Shown: piece by piece, positions 47,631 through 56,866 of the stretch
How the letters are laid out: every line of letters starts with the position of its first letter
How positions within the stretch are numbered: position 1 is the first letter of the stretch
Notes under the pieces: generated by a model
The model's input: only the letters and a program-made list of their open reading frames with translations
Databases searched by the model: none
Told to the model about the DNA's origin: nothing
Position numbers and translations under genes: made by a program
Assembly: GCA_963851245.1 (NCBI GenBank)
Contig: CAWKOH010000010.1
Span: forward strand, 1-64,000
Source: CAWKOH01 sp963851245
GTDB taxonomy: Bacteria; Actinomycetota; Acidimicrobiia; Acidimicrobiales; Palsa-688
Length of the DNA stretch: 64,000 nt
Reading direction: 5' to 3'

Positions 47631-47652
47631 ACGCCTAAGTATACGCCTCCCC
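47631..47652 (-). promoter_or_regulatory. vapB promoter and operator
   Basis: On the coding strand a TATACT hexamer lies 7 bases before the ATG, so the transcript would be leaderless or nearly so. The direct repeat ATACGCC-TAAGT-ATACGCC on the plus strand spans the hexamer and the start codon, as expected for an RHH autorepressor site. Confidence 0.55.
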
Positions 47653-47769
47653 GGGTGCTGGAGCACAGCGCGTCAAATATCACGGCGGCAGTCGGACCGG
47701 CGAGTGCTCCAATGTGCGCTTAAGGATGGTCACCTCGGTCGGTAGAGGTTGCCCAGATGTATCGGCGGG

Positions 47770-48291
47770 TTAGGTGCCGGTCAGTGTCCGTCGGATGTCC
47801 CTCATGAGTAGGAAGAGGTGGAGGTCGTTGGTGGGGCTGGGTTCGAATTCAGGTACGAGGTGCAGATAGAAGTCCCGGGTCTGAAGTGTTTCGGTGTGGA
47901 CCAGCAGGCCGCGGCACCCGATCGGGTCGGACAGCTCGACCAGTCGGGCGAACACGTCCTGGAGAAGGGCTGCTCCTAGACCCTGTCCTTCGTGACGGGT
48001 ATCCACGCCGAGGCGGGCCAGCAGAGCGACTGGCTGGGGATACCTGCCCGCCCCTTTGCGGGCCCTCGGCGGCGCCGCCTCGGGAGCAATATGCGCCATG
48101 CACCAGGCGTAATAGGCCACCACCCCCGTGTCACCGGTCTCGGTAACCACGAACACCCTGGTGGTTCCCGTCCCCGCGGACTGGCGGGCGTAACGGCGCA
48201 GCCAGCTGGTCTGCTCGGCGGAACGGCACTCGAAGCCCTCGAGCCGATGTTCGGGGCCGAGGGCCACCGGTGGTTCATACCTGCGGCTCAA
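47770..48291 (-). CDS. GNAT-family toxin (TacT-like)
   Basis: The acetyl-CoA-binding motif is clear (LLARLGVDTRHEGQGLGAAL) and a tyrosine near the end (TRDFYLHL) corresponds to the catalytic Tyr of TacT/AtaT toxins, which acetylate charged tRNAs. A TTG start at 48291 overlaps the antitoxin stop (TTGA), giving 173 residues, the usual size. The partner DUF1778 antitoxin confirms the type II pair. Confidence 0.85.
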   Translation of the reverse strand: MSRRYEPPVALGPEHRLEGFECRSAEQTSWLRRYARQSAGTGTTRVFVVTETGDTGVVAYYAWCMAHIAPEAAPPRARKGAGRYPQPVALLARLGVDTRHEGQGLGAALLQDVFARLVELSDPIGCRGLLVHTETLQTRDFYLHLVPEFEPSPTNDLHLFLLMRDIRRTLTGT

Positions 48292-48602
48292 TCGGCGAAT
48301 GGAGAGGGGCGCGCCATCAACCGCCGCAGCCCCGGAAGGTCCCGGGCCCGACGCCGGTTGATGGCCTCCCACTCGGCGAGTCCCGCGGCGTCCAGTTCAA
48401 ACACGGTCCGGTCCGCCAGGACCCGCCGGGCGGCCTCGACCGCGTTGGTGACCACGAACGTCGTGCGGTCCGTTCCGGCCGCGGCCGCGGCCCGGTCGAT
48501 CAGGTCACTCTCCTCTGGCGTCGCCCGCAGCTCCAAGCGCCGGCTTCTCCGACGAGTATTCGCGCTGGCCACCGCACTCACCTCCGCGGGCCAGAGTACC
48601 AT
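48288..48602 (-). CDS. DUF1778-family antitoxin
   Basis: From ATG 48602 the protein has the RHH segment RRLELRATPEESDLIDRAA followed by TFVVTNAVEAARRVL, and a helical tail ending ARDLPGLRRLMARPSPF that wraps the GNAT toxin. It belongs to the TacA-like antitoxins. Its stop overlaps the toxin start by 4 bp. Confidence 0.85.
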   Translation of the reverse strand: MVLWPAEVSAVASANTRRRSRRLELRATPEESDLIDRAAAAAGTDRTTFVVTNAVEAARRVLADRTVFELDAAGLAEWEAINRRRARDLPGLRRLMARPSPFAD

Positions 48603-48607
48603 CGATG

Positions 48608-48623
48608 TACGGCCAATGTACGG
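48608..48623 (-). promoter_or_regulatory. Operator-like direct repeat before the DUF1778 antitoxin
   Basis: The plus strand has TGTACGG twice (GATGTACGGCCAATGTACGG, spacing 11 bases) directly before the antitoxin start. Such direct repeats are typical binding sites for ribbon-helix-helix autorepressors. Confidence 0.5.
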
Positions 48624-48631
48624 AAACCCTT

Positions 48632-49472
48632 TACCCAGGATCCGCCCAGAATCCTCTTGGCCACAGCGACGTGCAGCAAACCCGGACGACGAGTGGCAAG
48701 GCGACCATCTCACAAACCCGCAGGTCAAGACGCCAAACGACGACCTTCGGCGACGACTGGAGATGATGGGAAACTGGTCCTGCACCCTTTAGCAGTGGAC
48801 AAGATCCAGCCACGCCCAAGGGTAAGCAGACAGTGCCTGCAGTGTCGAGACTTGCCCAGCCTGGGAAGGACCCCTCTGGTCCCACGCGAGGCCCTACCTG
48901 CAGAGCGGGCGACAGCCGCAGTCGTCACTCTGCGACGGCGTCATCGACTCTTGCGGCAACGGGGTCGATGAGTCGATCACGTGAATTAGCGAGCCGTTCG
49001 GGCGGTCGAGTCGGACCAAGGGTACGGGCGGCTACATGCAGGCCTGTGCTGGCGACCCGACGCTCGAGGCACGAATCGTCGGGCGCGACCCCTCCGGCCT
49101 TTTACCCCGACCGAAGCCAGCCGGTTGGCACAGAGGTGGCGCGCTGGCACCTCTCGAATTCGGCTCACCGCTGTAGTCCAAAGTAGGGCGGCCCGGCCTG
49201 CCACGGCCGCTTCCCACCGACACCCGCCTGGCCGCCCCTGCCGGGCAGTGATTTGCTCGACCTCGCGGGTGAGGGAGGCCTGGCGGCCAGGCAACTGCTG
49301 CAACGGCAGAGAGGGGACCTCCGCGGGCCAGCCGGTGAGCGCCATGATTCCCAACCGGACGAGGGCCGCGACCGCCTTTCGCCCGTCGAGGCATAGGAAG
49401 GAGTCTGCGACCGCAGGCGCGGAGAACATTCTGGCGCACTGACGAGGGACGCCGCTCGCATGGGTACGGGTT
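48632..49472. other. Gene-poor stretch with a degraded third module
   Basis: A CCCAGGATCCGCCCAGAATCC-like motif ends at 48654, and TTTAGCAGTGG appears at 48788-48798. The distance from the end motif to TTAGCAG (135 bases) equals that in modules A and B, so this may be a decayed third copy; its right end is not recognisable. Open frames up to 49472 on both strands do not look like real proteins. Confidence 0.35.
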
Positions 49473-50900
49473 CTAGGCTACCGACGAAGAACATTGGGGT
49501 GGCGTCATTGCGTCTGCGGCCTCGCCCGCCGTGGTCGTGGGTGTCGATGCTGACCGCGGGGCCGGTTGCTCGCGCGGCAGTGAGGGGTTTTCCGGCAGGG
49601 TTTGGATGACAACGGTTCGGCAGGTTTGAGCGGGGATGGGTTTGGCATGGCTGGCTGGTGATGCCGACGGCGCCGGTTCGGTTGGTGAGGACCTGGGTGG
49701 CGGCGTCTGCCAGGGTTCGGTTTGGGTCAGGCGTCGAGGTGGACGAGTTCGGTGATGTGGGCGGCGAGGTGGTTGGCGGCGGTCCGGCTGAGACCGACAG
49801 CGACGACGACGGCGGTCAGTTCGGCGCAGGCGGACCAGCCAGGCTTGGTCGGGTGGTCGCCCGATGGAGCTGAATGATCCGATGTCGATTTCTATGGTGA
49901 GGTGCTCATGTGGCAGGTCGTGGCCGGTCGAGCTCAGGTGAGGGTGAGCGGCGATGGCCTTTTGAGCGCCGTCTCGGATTGAGACCGTCGGGATGCCTGC
50001 GAAGATCACGTTGGTGTCGTGGGCGCGCTGCAGGTTGTAGTTCGGGATCCGGCTGTTGAGGTGATGGACATGATGCAAACCGATGTTGGCGGTGAAGAAC
50101 TGCAGCAGCTTCGGGAGTTTCAGATGCGAGCTGCCACGCAGCGCCGCGTCGGCGTAGCTCCACTCATCGTGGCGCTGCCAGTTGACGTTCTCAAACTGGT
50201 GCTGGACGTAGAACAGCCAGATGCCGACAGAGCCCGCCAACAACGCCGGCGGTGCCCACACGATAAGCAGGTCCTCCCAGCCGATCAGCCAGCACAACGC
50301 GGCGACGATGACGGCCAAAGCGGCGTCGGTGCCGAGCACGCTGTTGCGCATCCGCGATCGTGTGCCGCGACGCACCAGCCGCGGTTCGATGAGCATGGCG
50401 AACACCGGACCGAGCCCGAACATCACCAGCGGGTGACGAAACAGCCGGTAGGCAAGCCGACCCCGCCAGGGACGCGCCTGATACTCGGCGACCGTCAACG
50501 TCTCGACATCGCCTTCGCCACGGCGGTCAAGATCCCCGGAGGTCGCGTGGTGCCCGGCGTGCTCACGGCGCCACTGATAAAAAGTCGAGAGCACGAACAA
50601 CCCGAGGACCCGGCCCGCCCATCTGTTCGCACCCCGGGAGGGAAGCAGCGAATCGTGCGTGCAGTCGTGAAACACCACGAACACCCGTACCAGGAACCCG
50701 GCCGTCGGGATCACCAGGGCCACGGCCATCAAAGGCGAGACGCGCAGCAATAGGTACATTGCCACGCACAGCGCCAGGTACGGCACTGCCGAGGTGACGA
50801 TGTCGAGCAATCCGCGCCTAAGACGAGGCTGGGCGTAAACGGCTAACGCCTCATGCCACGCCGAGCGGTTCGATACGAGCGTCATCGCGGGCTCCGACAC
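49473..50900 (-). CDS. Fatty acid desaturase, C-terminus replaced
   Basis: The di-iron membrane desaturase motifs are present in order: FHDCTHDSL, REHAGHHATSGD and LHHVHHLNSRIPNY, with four hydrophobic helices. These introduce double bonds into acyl chains. The normal end is lost after SIRDGAQKA near residue 310; the remaining 155 residues are Pro, Arg and Ser-rich and do not look native. The gene was probably cut by an insertion or rearrangement near 49960, and may be non-functional. Confidence 0.75.
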   Translation of the reverse strand: MSEPAMTLVSNRSAWHEALAVYAQPRLRRGLLDIVTSAVPYLALCVAMYLLLRVSPLMAVALVIPTAGFLVRVFVVFHDCTHDSLLPSRGANRWAGRVLGLFVLSTFYQWRREHAGHHATSGDLDRRGEGDVETLTVAEYQARPWRGRLAYRLFRHPLVMFGLGPVFAMLIEPRLVRRGTRSRMRNSVLGTDAALAVIVAALCWLIGWEDLLIVWAPPALLAGSVGIWLFYVQHQFENVNWQRHDEWSYADAALRGSSHLKLPKLLQFFTANIGLHHVHHLNSRIPNYNLQRAHDTNVIFAGIPTVSIRDGAQKAIAAHPHLSSTGHDLPHEHLTIEIDIGSFSSIGRPPDQAWLVRLRRTDRRRRRCRSQPDRRQPPRRPHHRTRPPRRLTQTEPWQTPPPRSSPTEPAPSASPASHAKPIPAQTCRTVVIQTLPENPSLPREQPAPRSASTPTTTAGEAADAMTPPQCSSSVA

Positions 50901-51497
50901 AGACGGTCAACGATGCGGATGCCGCTGCGCCCCCCGCTGGGCGCAGGGGCGAGACATGCTCTTCGAGCGCGGGCACTGAACTGTCGGGTGCTACGTACTT
51001 GACGATCGCCCACGACGACCGCTGGTCGATCCCGATCGGGTTCGGGCGCACGGCGGTCACGTTCGCGGCGGGGCACGGTCCACGAGCGTAATCGCCAGCC
51101 CCCACTGCTCCCACGCGGCGACATGATCGCGACCGCGTGCCTGCCGGAGCGAGCCCCCTAGCCAGACTGGTCCCCGACCAGCCGAGGGCGCGCAAGTTGG
51201 CGGGGTCGAACGTGTGCCCGGTAATAGACAGCCAGGTCTCAGTCGCTGCCGTGGCGGTGAGTGCCAGCAGGCTCGGGGGCCACCCAGAGCGACCGCCACG
51301 ACACCGCTCAGGCGAGCCGGTCCGCGACCCTTTCCACGATGTCCCCGTCCGCCATCTCCTCCTCCACCAACTCAACGTGTCGGTCCCAGCCCCATGCCGC
51401 CAGCGGGTTTCACCCACGCTGCGTCGCTCACCGGACCAGGGCCTAGGCTCCCTTGGCAATGAAGGTGTAGTGGCCGGGTCCCACTGACCCGGTATGC
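50901..51497. other. Stretch without a recognised gene
   Basis: A minus-strand frame of about 200 codons is open across 50851-51459 but overlaps the desaturase start, has no family resemblance and is Arg/Ser-rich, so I do not call it. The desaturase promoter must lie here. Confidence 0.35.
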
Positions 51498-51704
51498 GTG
51501 CTCGAGCACGTGAGCGACCCGCTGCGGTGGATCCTCTACAGCGTCGAGGATAGGAACCTCGTTGAGCGGTTCGCTTACCCGTGCCGGTGGATAGAACTTG
51601 AGGATCTCGTCGACCGGCTCAACGACTTGATCAAAGAACGAATGGTGGCCGCCGCGTTTCAGGAGATTCGCCGCGGATACTTCATCAATCCAGAGCCGGC
51701 CTAA
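51498..51704 (+). CDS. Small hypothetical protein
   Basis: A 68-residue protein with a natural composition: VSDPLRWILYSVEDRNLVER, ELEDLVDRLNDLIKERM and RRGYFINPEPA. The start is an ATG or GTG-like codon at 51498. No family is recognised. Confidence 0.45.
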   Translation: MLEHVSDPLRWILYSVEDRNLVERFAYPCRWIELEDLVDRLNDLIKERMVAAAFQEIRRGYFINPEPA

Positions 51705-51844
51705 CAGCCAGCGGGACAGCGCGCCCGGGCACGGAGGGCCAAGACAACGAACGCTGGACCGACTAATACCGCCGGCGAAAGGGGCAGCGGGTCCGAGGCA
51801 CGCTGACCGCTCGCAGAGTCAGGCGGTGGCAGGTTCCGCCCGAA

Positions 51845-52006
51845 TCAGCAACTCGGCTCGACGGCCGATCGGTCAACAGTAAGAGACCGGACCGTCGGTG
51901 CCAATACGGACAACTCGTGGATATCGCGGTGCATATCCCCTCCGGTGGCGGCGCGGCCCGTGTTCGACGCGCGGGCCATCCGGTAGAGCAGGTCGGTCAG
52001 GCTCAT
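51845..52006 (-). CDS. Tiny protein, third gene of a coupled trio
   Basis: ATG 52006 overlaps the stop of the preceding gene (ATGA). The 53 residues start MSLTDLLYRMARASNTGRAA, a pattern seen in small actinobacterial proteins. Function unknown. It completes a chain of three genes joined by 4-bp overlaps. Confidence 0.5.
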   Translation of the reverse strand: MSLTDLLYRMARASNTGRAATGGDMHRDIHELSVLAPTVRSLTVDRSAVEPSC

Positions 52007-52290
52007 GGTTCCAGGCTCACCCGGTAGTGGCGTCCCAGTTCTGGCGCCCAGTCGCAGTCGCAAACCTCTAGGCGCTCCGAGCCGGGTGGCTCGAGCCATG
52101 CCCGGAACCCACGCGAGCCAAGCCGCCGGGTCGGGCGGACATGGTTGTGGACGAGCCACCGGTCGGGCGGGACCGTCTCTGGCAGCCGGGTTAGGTAGTC
52201 GACGCTAGCGGCCCAAACCCTTTCAGCTGCCGCCTGGTTGCGCGGTTTCGGCTCGGGTCGGATAGGAATGATCTCGGCGTCGTCGCTCAT
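52003..52290 (-). CDS. Small conserved hypothetical protein
   Basis: The product has about 95 residues: a proline-rich start, VWAASVDYLTRLPETVPPDR, then WLVHNHVRPTRRLGSRGFRA and a cysteine-containing VCDCDWAPELGRHYRV. I recall this HNHVRP...CDC.WAPELG..YRV pattern from actinobacterial hypothetical proteins. ATG 52290 overlaps the upstream stop; its own stop overlaps the downstream start. Confidence 0.6.
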   Translation of the reverse strand: MSDDAEIIPIRPEPKPRNQAAAERVWAASVDYLTRLPETVPPDRWLVHNHVRPTRRLGSRGFRAWLEPPGSERLEVCDCDWAPELGRHYRVSLEP

Positions 52291-52403
52291 TTCTTTTCCT
52301 CGTCTTGGCCGGCGGCTTTGATGGCTTCCCGGGAGTAGGCGTCGACGAGAAGCAGCACCCCTGCCCAAGTCAGTAACCCGACGGTTGCTTCGAGCCACAG
52401 CAC
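52287..52403 (-). CDS. 38-residue membrane peptide
   Basis: GTG 52403 gives 38 residues with one hydrophobic helix (WLEATVGLLTWAGVLLLVDA) and a charged tail (GQDEEKK). Its stop overlaps the next gene's ATG by 4 bp. It is the first of three coupled tiny genes. Confidence 0.45.
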   Translation of the reverse strand: MLWLEATVGLLTWAGVLLLVDAYSREAIKAAGQDEEKK

Positions 52404-52862
52404 GCAAACGAGCGTAGCCAGGCCCTGTTTGTGGAGCGAGAACCGTCTATGCGCTGCTTGAGTCTGGTCTGTTTCAACCGATCGGCCGCGACTCAGATGC
52501 GATATTCGGGCGCGATTGCGGTGGTAAGCGATCAGCTCTCGGACCAGCACTGGGTATCCCACCTGCCCGGCGATAGGAGCGCCCCATACCTTTCATGTCC
52601 CGTCCGTTCCGGTCCCCCTCGAAATCGACCAACCCAGCTGGGCCAGCGTCGTCCACGCCCCGGGCGCCGGCCTGGGCCCTAATTCCGCTCCAACTACTCA
52701 CCGCGCATGATTTCGGCGTGGCGCCGAGAGAACTCGCGACGCAGATCCGGGCCGATGAGGCCTCGGACGACTCGCTCGGCGTGTCCCGCGACCCCGGGGG
52801 TGGCCGCCATACGGGCTTCTCCTGGCGAGACGAGACTGGGATCGGTCCCCGATGCCAGCAAG

Positions 52863-53672
52863 ATGGCAAGATCTGAAGTCATGACCTCAGGAGAAGGGGA
52901 TCCGCCTGAGCAATCGGTCGCCGGTCTCCTCGGCTCGCTTCACGAGCAGCTCAAGCGGGTCGAAAGGATGATGGAGCCGGAAGTGGCGGCGGCCAAGTCG
53001 ATCGAGCGGGGCGTAGTGCCGGCGTGGCGGCGGGCCACCGAAGGCGAGCACCGGCTTCCGGTCGCGGCCGCGGTGGCCCTGGCGATCGCGTTGCAGCTGG
53101 TCCTGCCCGATCGCCTCGTAGTCCGTCCCACATCGATCCTGCCCACATTGGAAGGGCTTCTCCTGGTCGGGCTCATCGCGGCCAACCCCAAGCGCATCAA
53201 CCGGACCTCGACGGCGCTGCGGGCCGCGAGCGTCTCGCTTATCGCCCTCATCTCGTTGGCCAACGCCTGGTCGTCCGGAGAGCTCCTCAACGGGCTCATC
53301 AACGGGACGTTGGGGAACAACGCCTCGCTGCTTCTCGCACGAGGCGCCAGCGTCTACATCACCAACATCCTCGTGTTCGCGCTTTGGTACTGGGAATGGG
53401 ACAGAGGCGGCCCAGTGGCCCGAGCCCGGGGTCTGCGACCCTACCCCGACTTCTAGTTCCCGCATATGGCCCAGCCCGAACTGGCTGCTCCGGACTGGGC
53501 GCCGAACTTCCTCGACTACCTGTACGTGTCGTTCACCAATGCTGTTGCTTTCAGCCCCACCGACACGATGCCGCTGTCACGGTGGGCGAAGATGCTCATG
53601 CTGCTCCAGTCGGCCGTGGCCCTGCTGACCGTCGCCTTCGTCGTCGCCCGGGCGGTCAAAATCCTCAAATAG
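52863..53672 (+). pseudogene. Integral membrane protein interrupted by an in-frame TAG
   Basis: The first part (ATG 52863 or 52881) has an acidic N-terminus and four or so hydrophobic helices and ends RPYPDF before TAG 53454-53456. Reading continues in the same frame as FPHMAQPELAAPDWAPNF, YLYVSFTNAVAFSPTDTMPL and a final helix (LLQSAVALLTVAFVVARAV). Homologues that I recall run through this point without a break (PDFLFPxM), so the stop is a point change. The second half could start on its own at ATG 53466. Confidence 0.65.
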
Positions 53673-53854
53673 CGCGGCGCCTGCCTGGCCAGCAACGTAC
53701 CGAAGCACCTCACCCGACATAAGCCACAGAACGCGGAGGTTCCGCCACCGGTCCGAACCGACACCGGATGTTTGTTCTCTCGAGCCGGCCGGTGCATCGA
53801 ATGTTCGACATCCCTTTCGCTGTAAGGAAGATGTCGTGAGTGGATCACTGGTGT

Positions 53855-54109
53855 TTATGCGGCTGGGCGGAGGGTGACGGCGTAGCCGATGTCTTGGAAT
53901 TGTTTCACGAGGCCGTTGCGGCGACGATCGGTGTCGGTGTGGCGGGTGAAGTAGTCGCCACCAGTCGGCGCCACCCCGACACGGGGACCGACGTCACCAT
54001 CGCATAGTCCAACCCCATCCCGTTCAACCCCCGCCCACCAAACCTCGACCTCGGCCCCCGCCCGGTTTCCACACCTGGAGATCCGCTGTCCGTCCACATG
54101 GAAATCCAC
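53855..54109 (-). pseudogene. Possible transposase C-terminal remnant
   Basis: The minus-strand frame ending near 53855 closes with RRRNGLVKQFQDIGYAVTLR, similar in style to the end of transposases where a RRLVRQLEALGYxVTL segment is common. It lies directly against terminal-repeat-like motifs (54074-54164). The N-terminal part is missing. Confidence 0.35.
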
Positions 54110-54164
54110 TGTCCGTCACCGAGGAGAGAACCTGTCCGCCCACATGGAGATCAAGCTGTCCCTT
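54074..54164. repeat. Three short repeats like insertion-sequence ends
   Basis: The motif TGGAGATC or TGGAAATC followed by CTGTCC appears three times (54075, 54099, 54145) with CCGTCCACATGG or CCGCCCACATGG between them. Multiple terminal repeats of this type are usual for IS21-family elements. The surrounding 53673-54505 contains no intact gene. Confidence 0.5.
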
Positions 54165-54505
54165 GACACAAGTTTCGAGTGTGCTCCGCCGGAGCTCCTT
54201 AAGGAGTCGATGTCGCCCGGCTCGATCACGTGCGAGTCGGCCGACATGACCGCGATTCGCTACCACCTCAGCCATATGCGCCCTCCTCCGGTGCCACAAC
54301 GCGGCACCGCGGTTCACGCTTTCGGAATCAGCCGTCCCGCCGAATCGCGCCCGCTTGGGATCTGCCGAAGAGGGCGGCCAACATTTCGGTCCTGCCGCCG
54401 ACCGGTCGGAACTGCGCGGTTTCGGCCGCTCAAGCCAGGTGTATCGTGGCTTCCGACGTCTTCACTGGCGACACCGTCTTGTGCCACCGACTCTTCGTGT
54501 GTTGA

Positions 54506-55687
54506 CTATGCCAACACTGCCACCGGGCAGCTGGTCAGGACATTGAGGAAGTTGTTGCGGCCTCGGACCGGGTTGCCGGCTAGCTGAAGGCGGGGCAGAT
54601 GAGGGCGTAGCTCCTGGAAAAGGACCCTCGCCTCGAGACGGGCCAGACCGGCGCCGAGACAGAAGTGGGGGCCGCCCGCTCCGAGGGAGTCGTGGCGGTT
54701 CGGATCTCGATCCACGTCGAATCGGTCCGGGTCCTCGAATACGCTGCTGTCCCGGTTGGCGGAGATCATCCACAGCGTCGTCCGCTGGCCCTTGCGAATC
54801 AGCTGCCCGCGAATCTCGATGTCCTCGAGCGGCCATCGGGAGTGGTGCATCACCGGCGCGACGAAACGGAGCATTTCCTCGACTACCAGCGCCATGTCGG
54901 CGCCCGCCATCACCTTCTGCTTTGCCTCCTCCGTAGACAGGAGACACACCAGGCCGTTGGCGATCAAGTGACGGGTGGTATCGGCGCCCCCGGAGATATA
55001 CATGGTCACCCAGGCCCGCATCTCGTTCTGCGTGAGCGGCCGCCCGTCTATACGCGCATCGATCAGCTGGTCGATCAGATCCCCTCGGGGGTAGCGGCGA
55101 TGCTCCTCCACCAGCCAGTCGGCGTACTCGTTGTTGCGCTCCTGAAGTGCGGACCTGTCGACGTTCCCGTCCGGGTCGGCCCCCACGGGCTGGGCCATGA
55201 CCCGGACGAGCACCTCCTCCTCGTCGCCCCTCGGAATACCGAGCAGTCCCGAGATCACACGGAACGGCAGCAGGGTGGCCACCGATCTGGACCAGTCCCC
55301 GCCGCCATTCGCGAGGAACTCCTCCACCAGCTCCCTCGCCAGTCGCTCGACTGTGACCCTGCGAGCGCCCACGGACCGGGGGGTGAAGGCGCTGGCCACC
55401 AGCCGCCGGTAGGCGGTGTGCTCGGGAGGGTCCATCTGGATGAGCATGCCGTCCCCGAGTGGTTGCGAGCGGGGCTTGAGGCTTGTTCCAGCCCCTACCG
55501 GACCACCCCAGCTGGAGAAGACAGCCGGGTTGCGGTTGACTTCTCCCACCAGGTCGTGGTTCGACACCACCCAGTACCCATCGGGCTCGTACCAGTAGAG
55601 CGGCGCCTCGCTCCGGAGACGGGCGAAGGATTCGAAGGGGATCTCGCGGGCGAACTGGTCGGGGCTTAGATCGATCTCGGGGCCCAC
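54506..55687 (-). CDS. Cytochrome P450
   Basis: The haem-binding motif GGPHFCLGAGLAR carries the axial cysteine; the I-helix has ISGGADTTRH with the oxygen-binding acid-threonine pair, and the K-helix ExxR is in EEMLRF. GTG 55687 with AGAGGAG upstream gives 393 residues, the normal size; the frame further upstream runs into the SDR gene. It is a class I bacterial P450 needing ferredoxin and reductase, not seen here. The neighbouring genes suggest oxidation of a lipid, terpenoid or xenobiotic. Confidence 0.92.
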   Translation of the reverse strand: MGPEIDLSPDQFAREIPFESFARLRSEAPLYWYEPDGYWVVSNHDLVGEVNRNPAVFSSWGGPVGAGTSLKPRSQPLGDGMLIQMDPPEHTAYRRLVASAFTPRSVGARRVTVERLARELVEEFLANGGGDWSRSVATLLPFRVISGLLGIPRGDEEEVLVRVMAQPVGADPDGNVDRSALQERNNEYADWLVEEHRRYPRGDLIDQLIDARIDGRPLTQNEMRAWVTMYISGGADTTRHLIANGLVCLLSTEEAKQKVMAGADMALVVEEMLRFVAPVMHHSRWPLEDIEIRGQLIRKGQRTTLWMISANRDSSVFEDPDRFDVDRDPNRHDSLGAGGPHFCLGAGLARLEARVLFQELRPHLPRLQLAGNPVRGRNNFLNVLTSCPVAVLA

Positions 55688-55766
55688 GGGCTCTCCTCTA
55701 GATGCTGTTCTACGAACATAGAGGGAAGGTTGAAGGGCACGGGCATGCTTTTCGCGCCTCTGGACT

Positions 55767-56648
55767 TCAATTTTCCGACGGATACAGGATCGGCCCGTTG
55801 AGCGGCTCTTTGGGGCTCCAGTCGGGGAGGAGTTTGTTCTGATAGCAGAACTCCTGACCCTCGATGGTCTTGCCCTTGTAGACATCGGCCTCAGGAGAAT
55901 TGGCGAGCCAGTGGACGACCTCTGCGATCACCTCGGGCGGTTCACCGAAGTCGGCACCGAATCCGAACTCGGCCATGTCCTGGAGGATGCGCTCGGTGCG
56001 GATAGGACCGGGCTGGACATTGAAGGCCCGGATGCCCTGATCGCCATACTCGACATCCAGAAATGGAGTAATGCTGTGGCCCGCTGCCTTCGACATCCCG
56101 TAGCTGAGGCCGTAACCTCCCTGCCCCGCTTTGGCGGGCGGTCTGTGGTAGGCGGCACCGGACGTTACGTAAATAATGGTTCCGCCGCCTTGTCTCACCA
56201 TCGCCGGGAGGAACACCCGGTTGAGGACGAGTGGTGCCAGGGCATTGCCCTGGACGTGCTTCTCCAACACTTCGACGGGCGTCTCGGTAATCAGATCCAT
56301 GTGGCCGGGGCCGATGAATCGAGCGTTCTGCACAACAAGATCGATGTTGCCCCAACGCTCGACGGTCAGCGCGGCCGCAGCACCCAGCGAACCCCGGTCG
56401 AGCAGATCAGCCGGAAGGACCATAACCTCAGCGCCCGCGTCGCGCATCAACTCAGCCGTGCTCGACAGGCTGCCCGGCAAGGGCGTCGTGACCGACTTCC
56501 TGACCGTGCTCGAGTGCTCACGTGACTCGCCTTCGTCCACGGTGCGAGCTGTGATGGCCACGTCGTAGCCGCCTCGAGCCAATCGTACGGCGATGGCCTT
56601 GCCGATCCCCCGGCTGGCGCCAGTTACGAATGCTCGCTTTTGTGCCAT
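55767..56648 (-). CDS. Short-chain dehydrogenase/reductase
   Basis: TGASRGIG at residues 9-16 binds NAD(P), NAR stands in the NNAG position, and the catalytic Ser and YGMSK tyrosine-lysine pair follow. The protein has 293 residues, with an insert after the first helix region that is longer than in classical SDRs and a C-terminal extension. It is 79 bp upstream of the P450 on the same strand and probably acts in the same pathway on an alcohol or ketone. Confidence 0.92.
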   Translation of the reverse strand: MAQKRAFVTGASRGIGKAIAVRLARGGYDVAITARTVDEGESREHSSTVRKSVTTPLPGSLSSTAELMRDAGAEVMVLPADLLDRGSLGAAAALTVERWGNIDLVVQNARFIGPGHMDLITETPVEVLEKHVQGNALAPLVLNRVFLPAMVRQGGGTIIYVTSGAAYHRPPAKAGQGGYGLSYGMSKAAGHSITPFLDVEYGDQGIRAFNVQPGPIRTERILQDMAEFGFGADFGEPPEVIAEVVHWLANSPEADVYKGKTIEGQEFCYQNKLLPDWSPKEPLNGPILYPSEN

Positions 56649-56849
56649 GGTTCCTCCCTCTCGCGTGCTGATCGCCGATCTGAACGAGCGACTGAATGGC
56701 GCAGGATTGTGGATCCCCGCCGACTGTATAGCCGGGCCAGGCCGAAGGCGAAGTGTCCGGGTGGCGGTGAGGTCTTCGACGCCAGCAGTACGTCCCAGAC
56801 GACGGTTCGAAGAGCGCTGCGCCGGGCTATCTTGCGACTTTTAGACAAG

Positions 56850-56866
56850 TACTCACATCTTGAGTA
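56850..56866. promoter_or_regulatory. Palindrome between divergent SDR and hydrolase genes
   Basis: TACTCA-CATCT-TGAGTA is a perfect six-base inverted repeat, with a further TACTC five bases on. It sits in the 252-bp divergent promoter region, as a TetR-type operator would, and could be the target of the regulator at 60362-61075. Confidence 0.4.

Noticed and set aside
50851..51459. A 202-codon minus-strand frame
   Set aside because: It overlaps the desaturase start and has no recognisable domain.
54665..55669. A 334-codon plus-strand frame opposite the P450
   Set aside because: An antisense frame in GC-rich DNA; the P450 motifs on the other strand are decisive.
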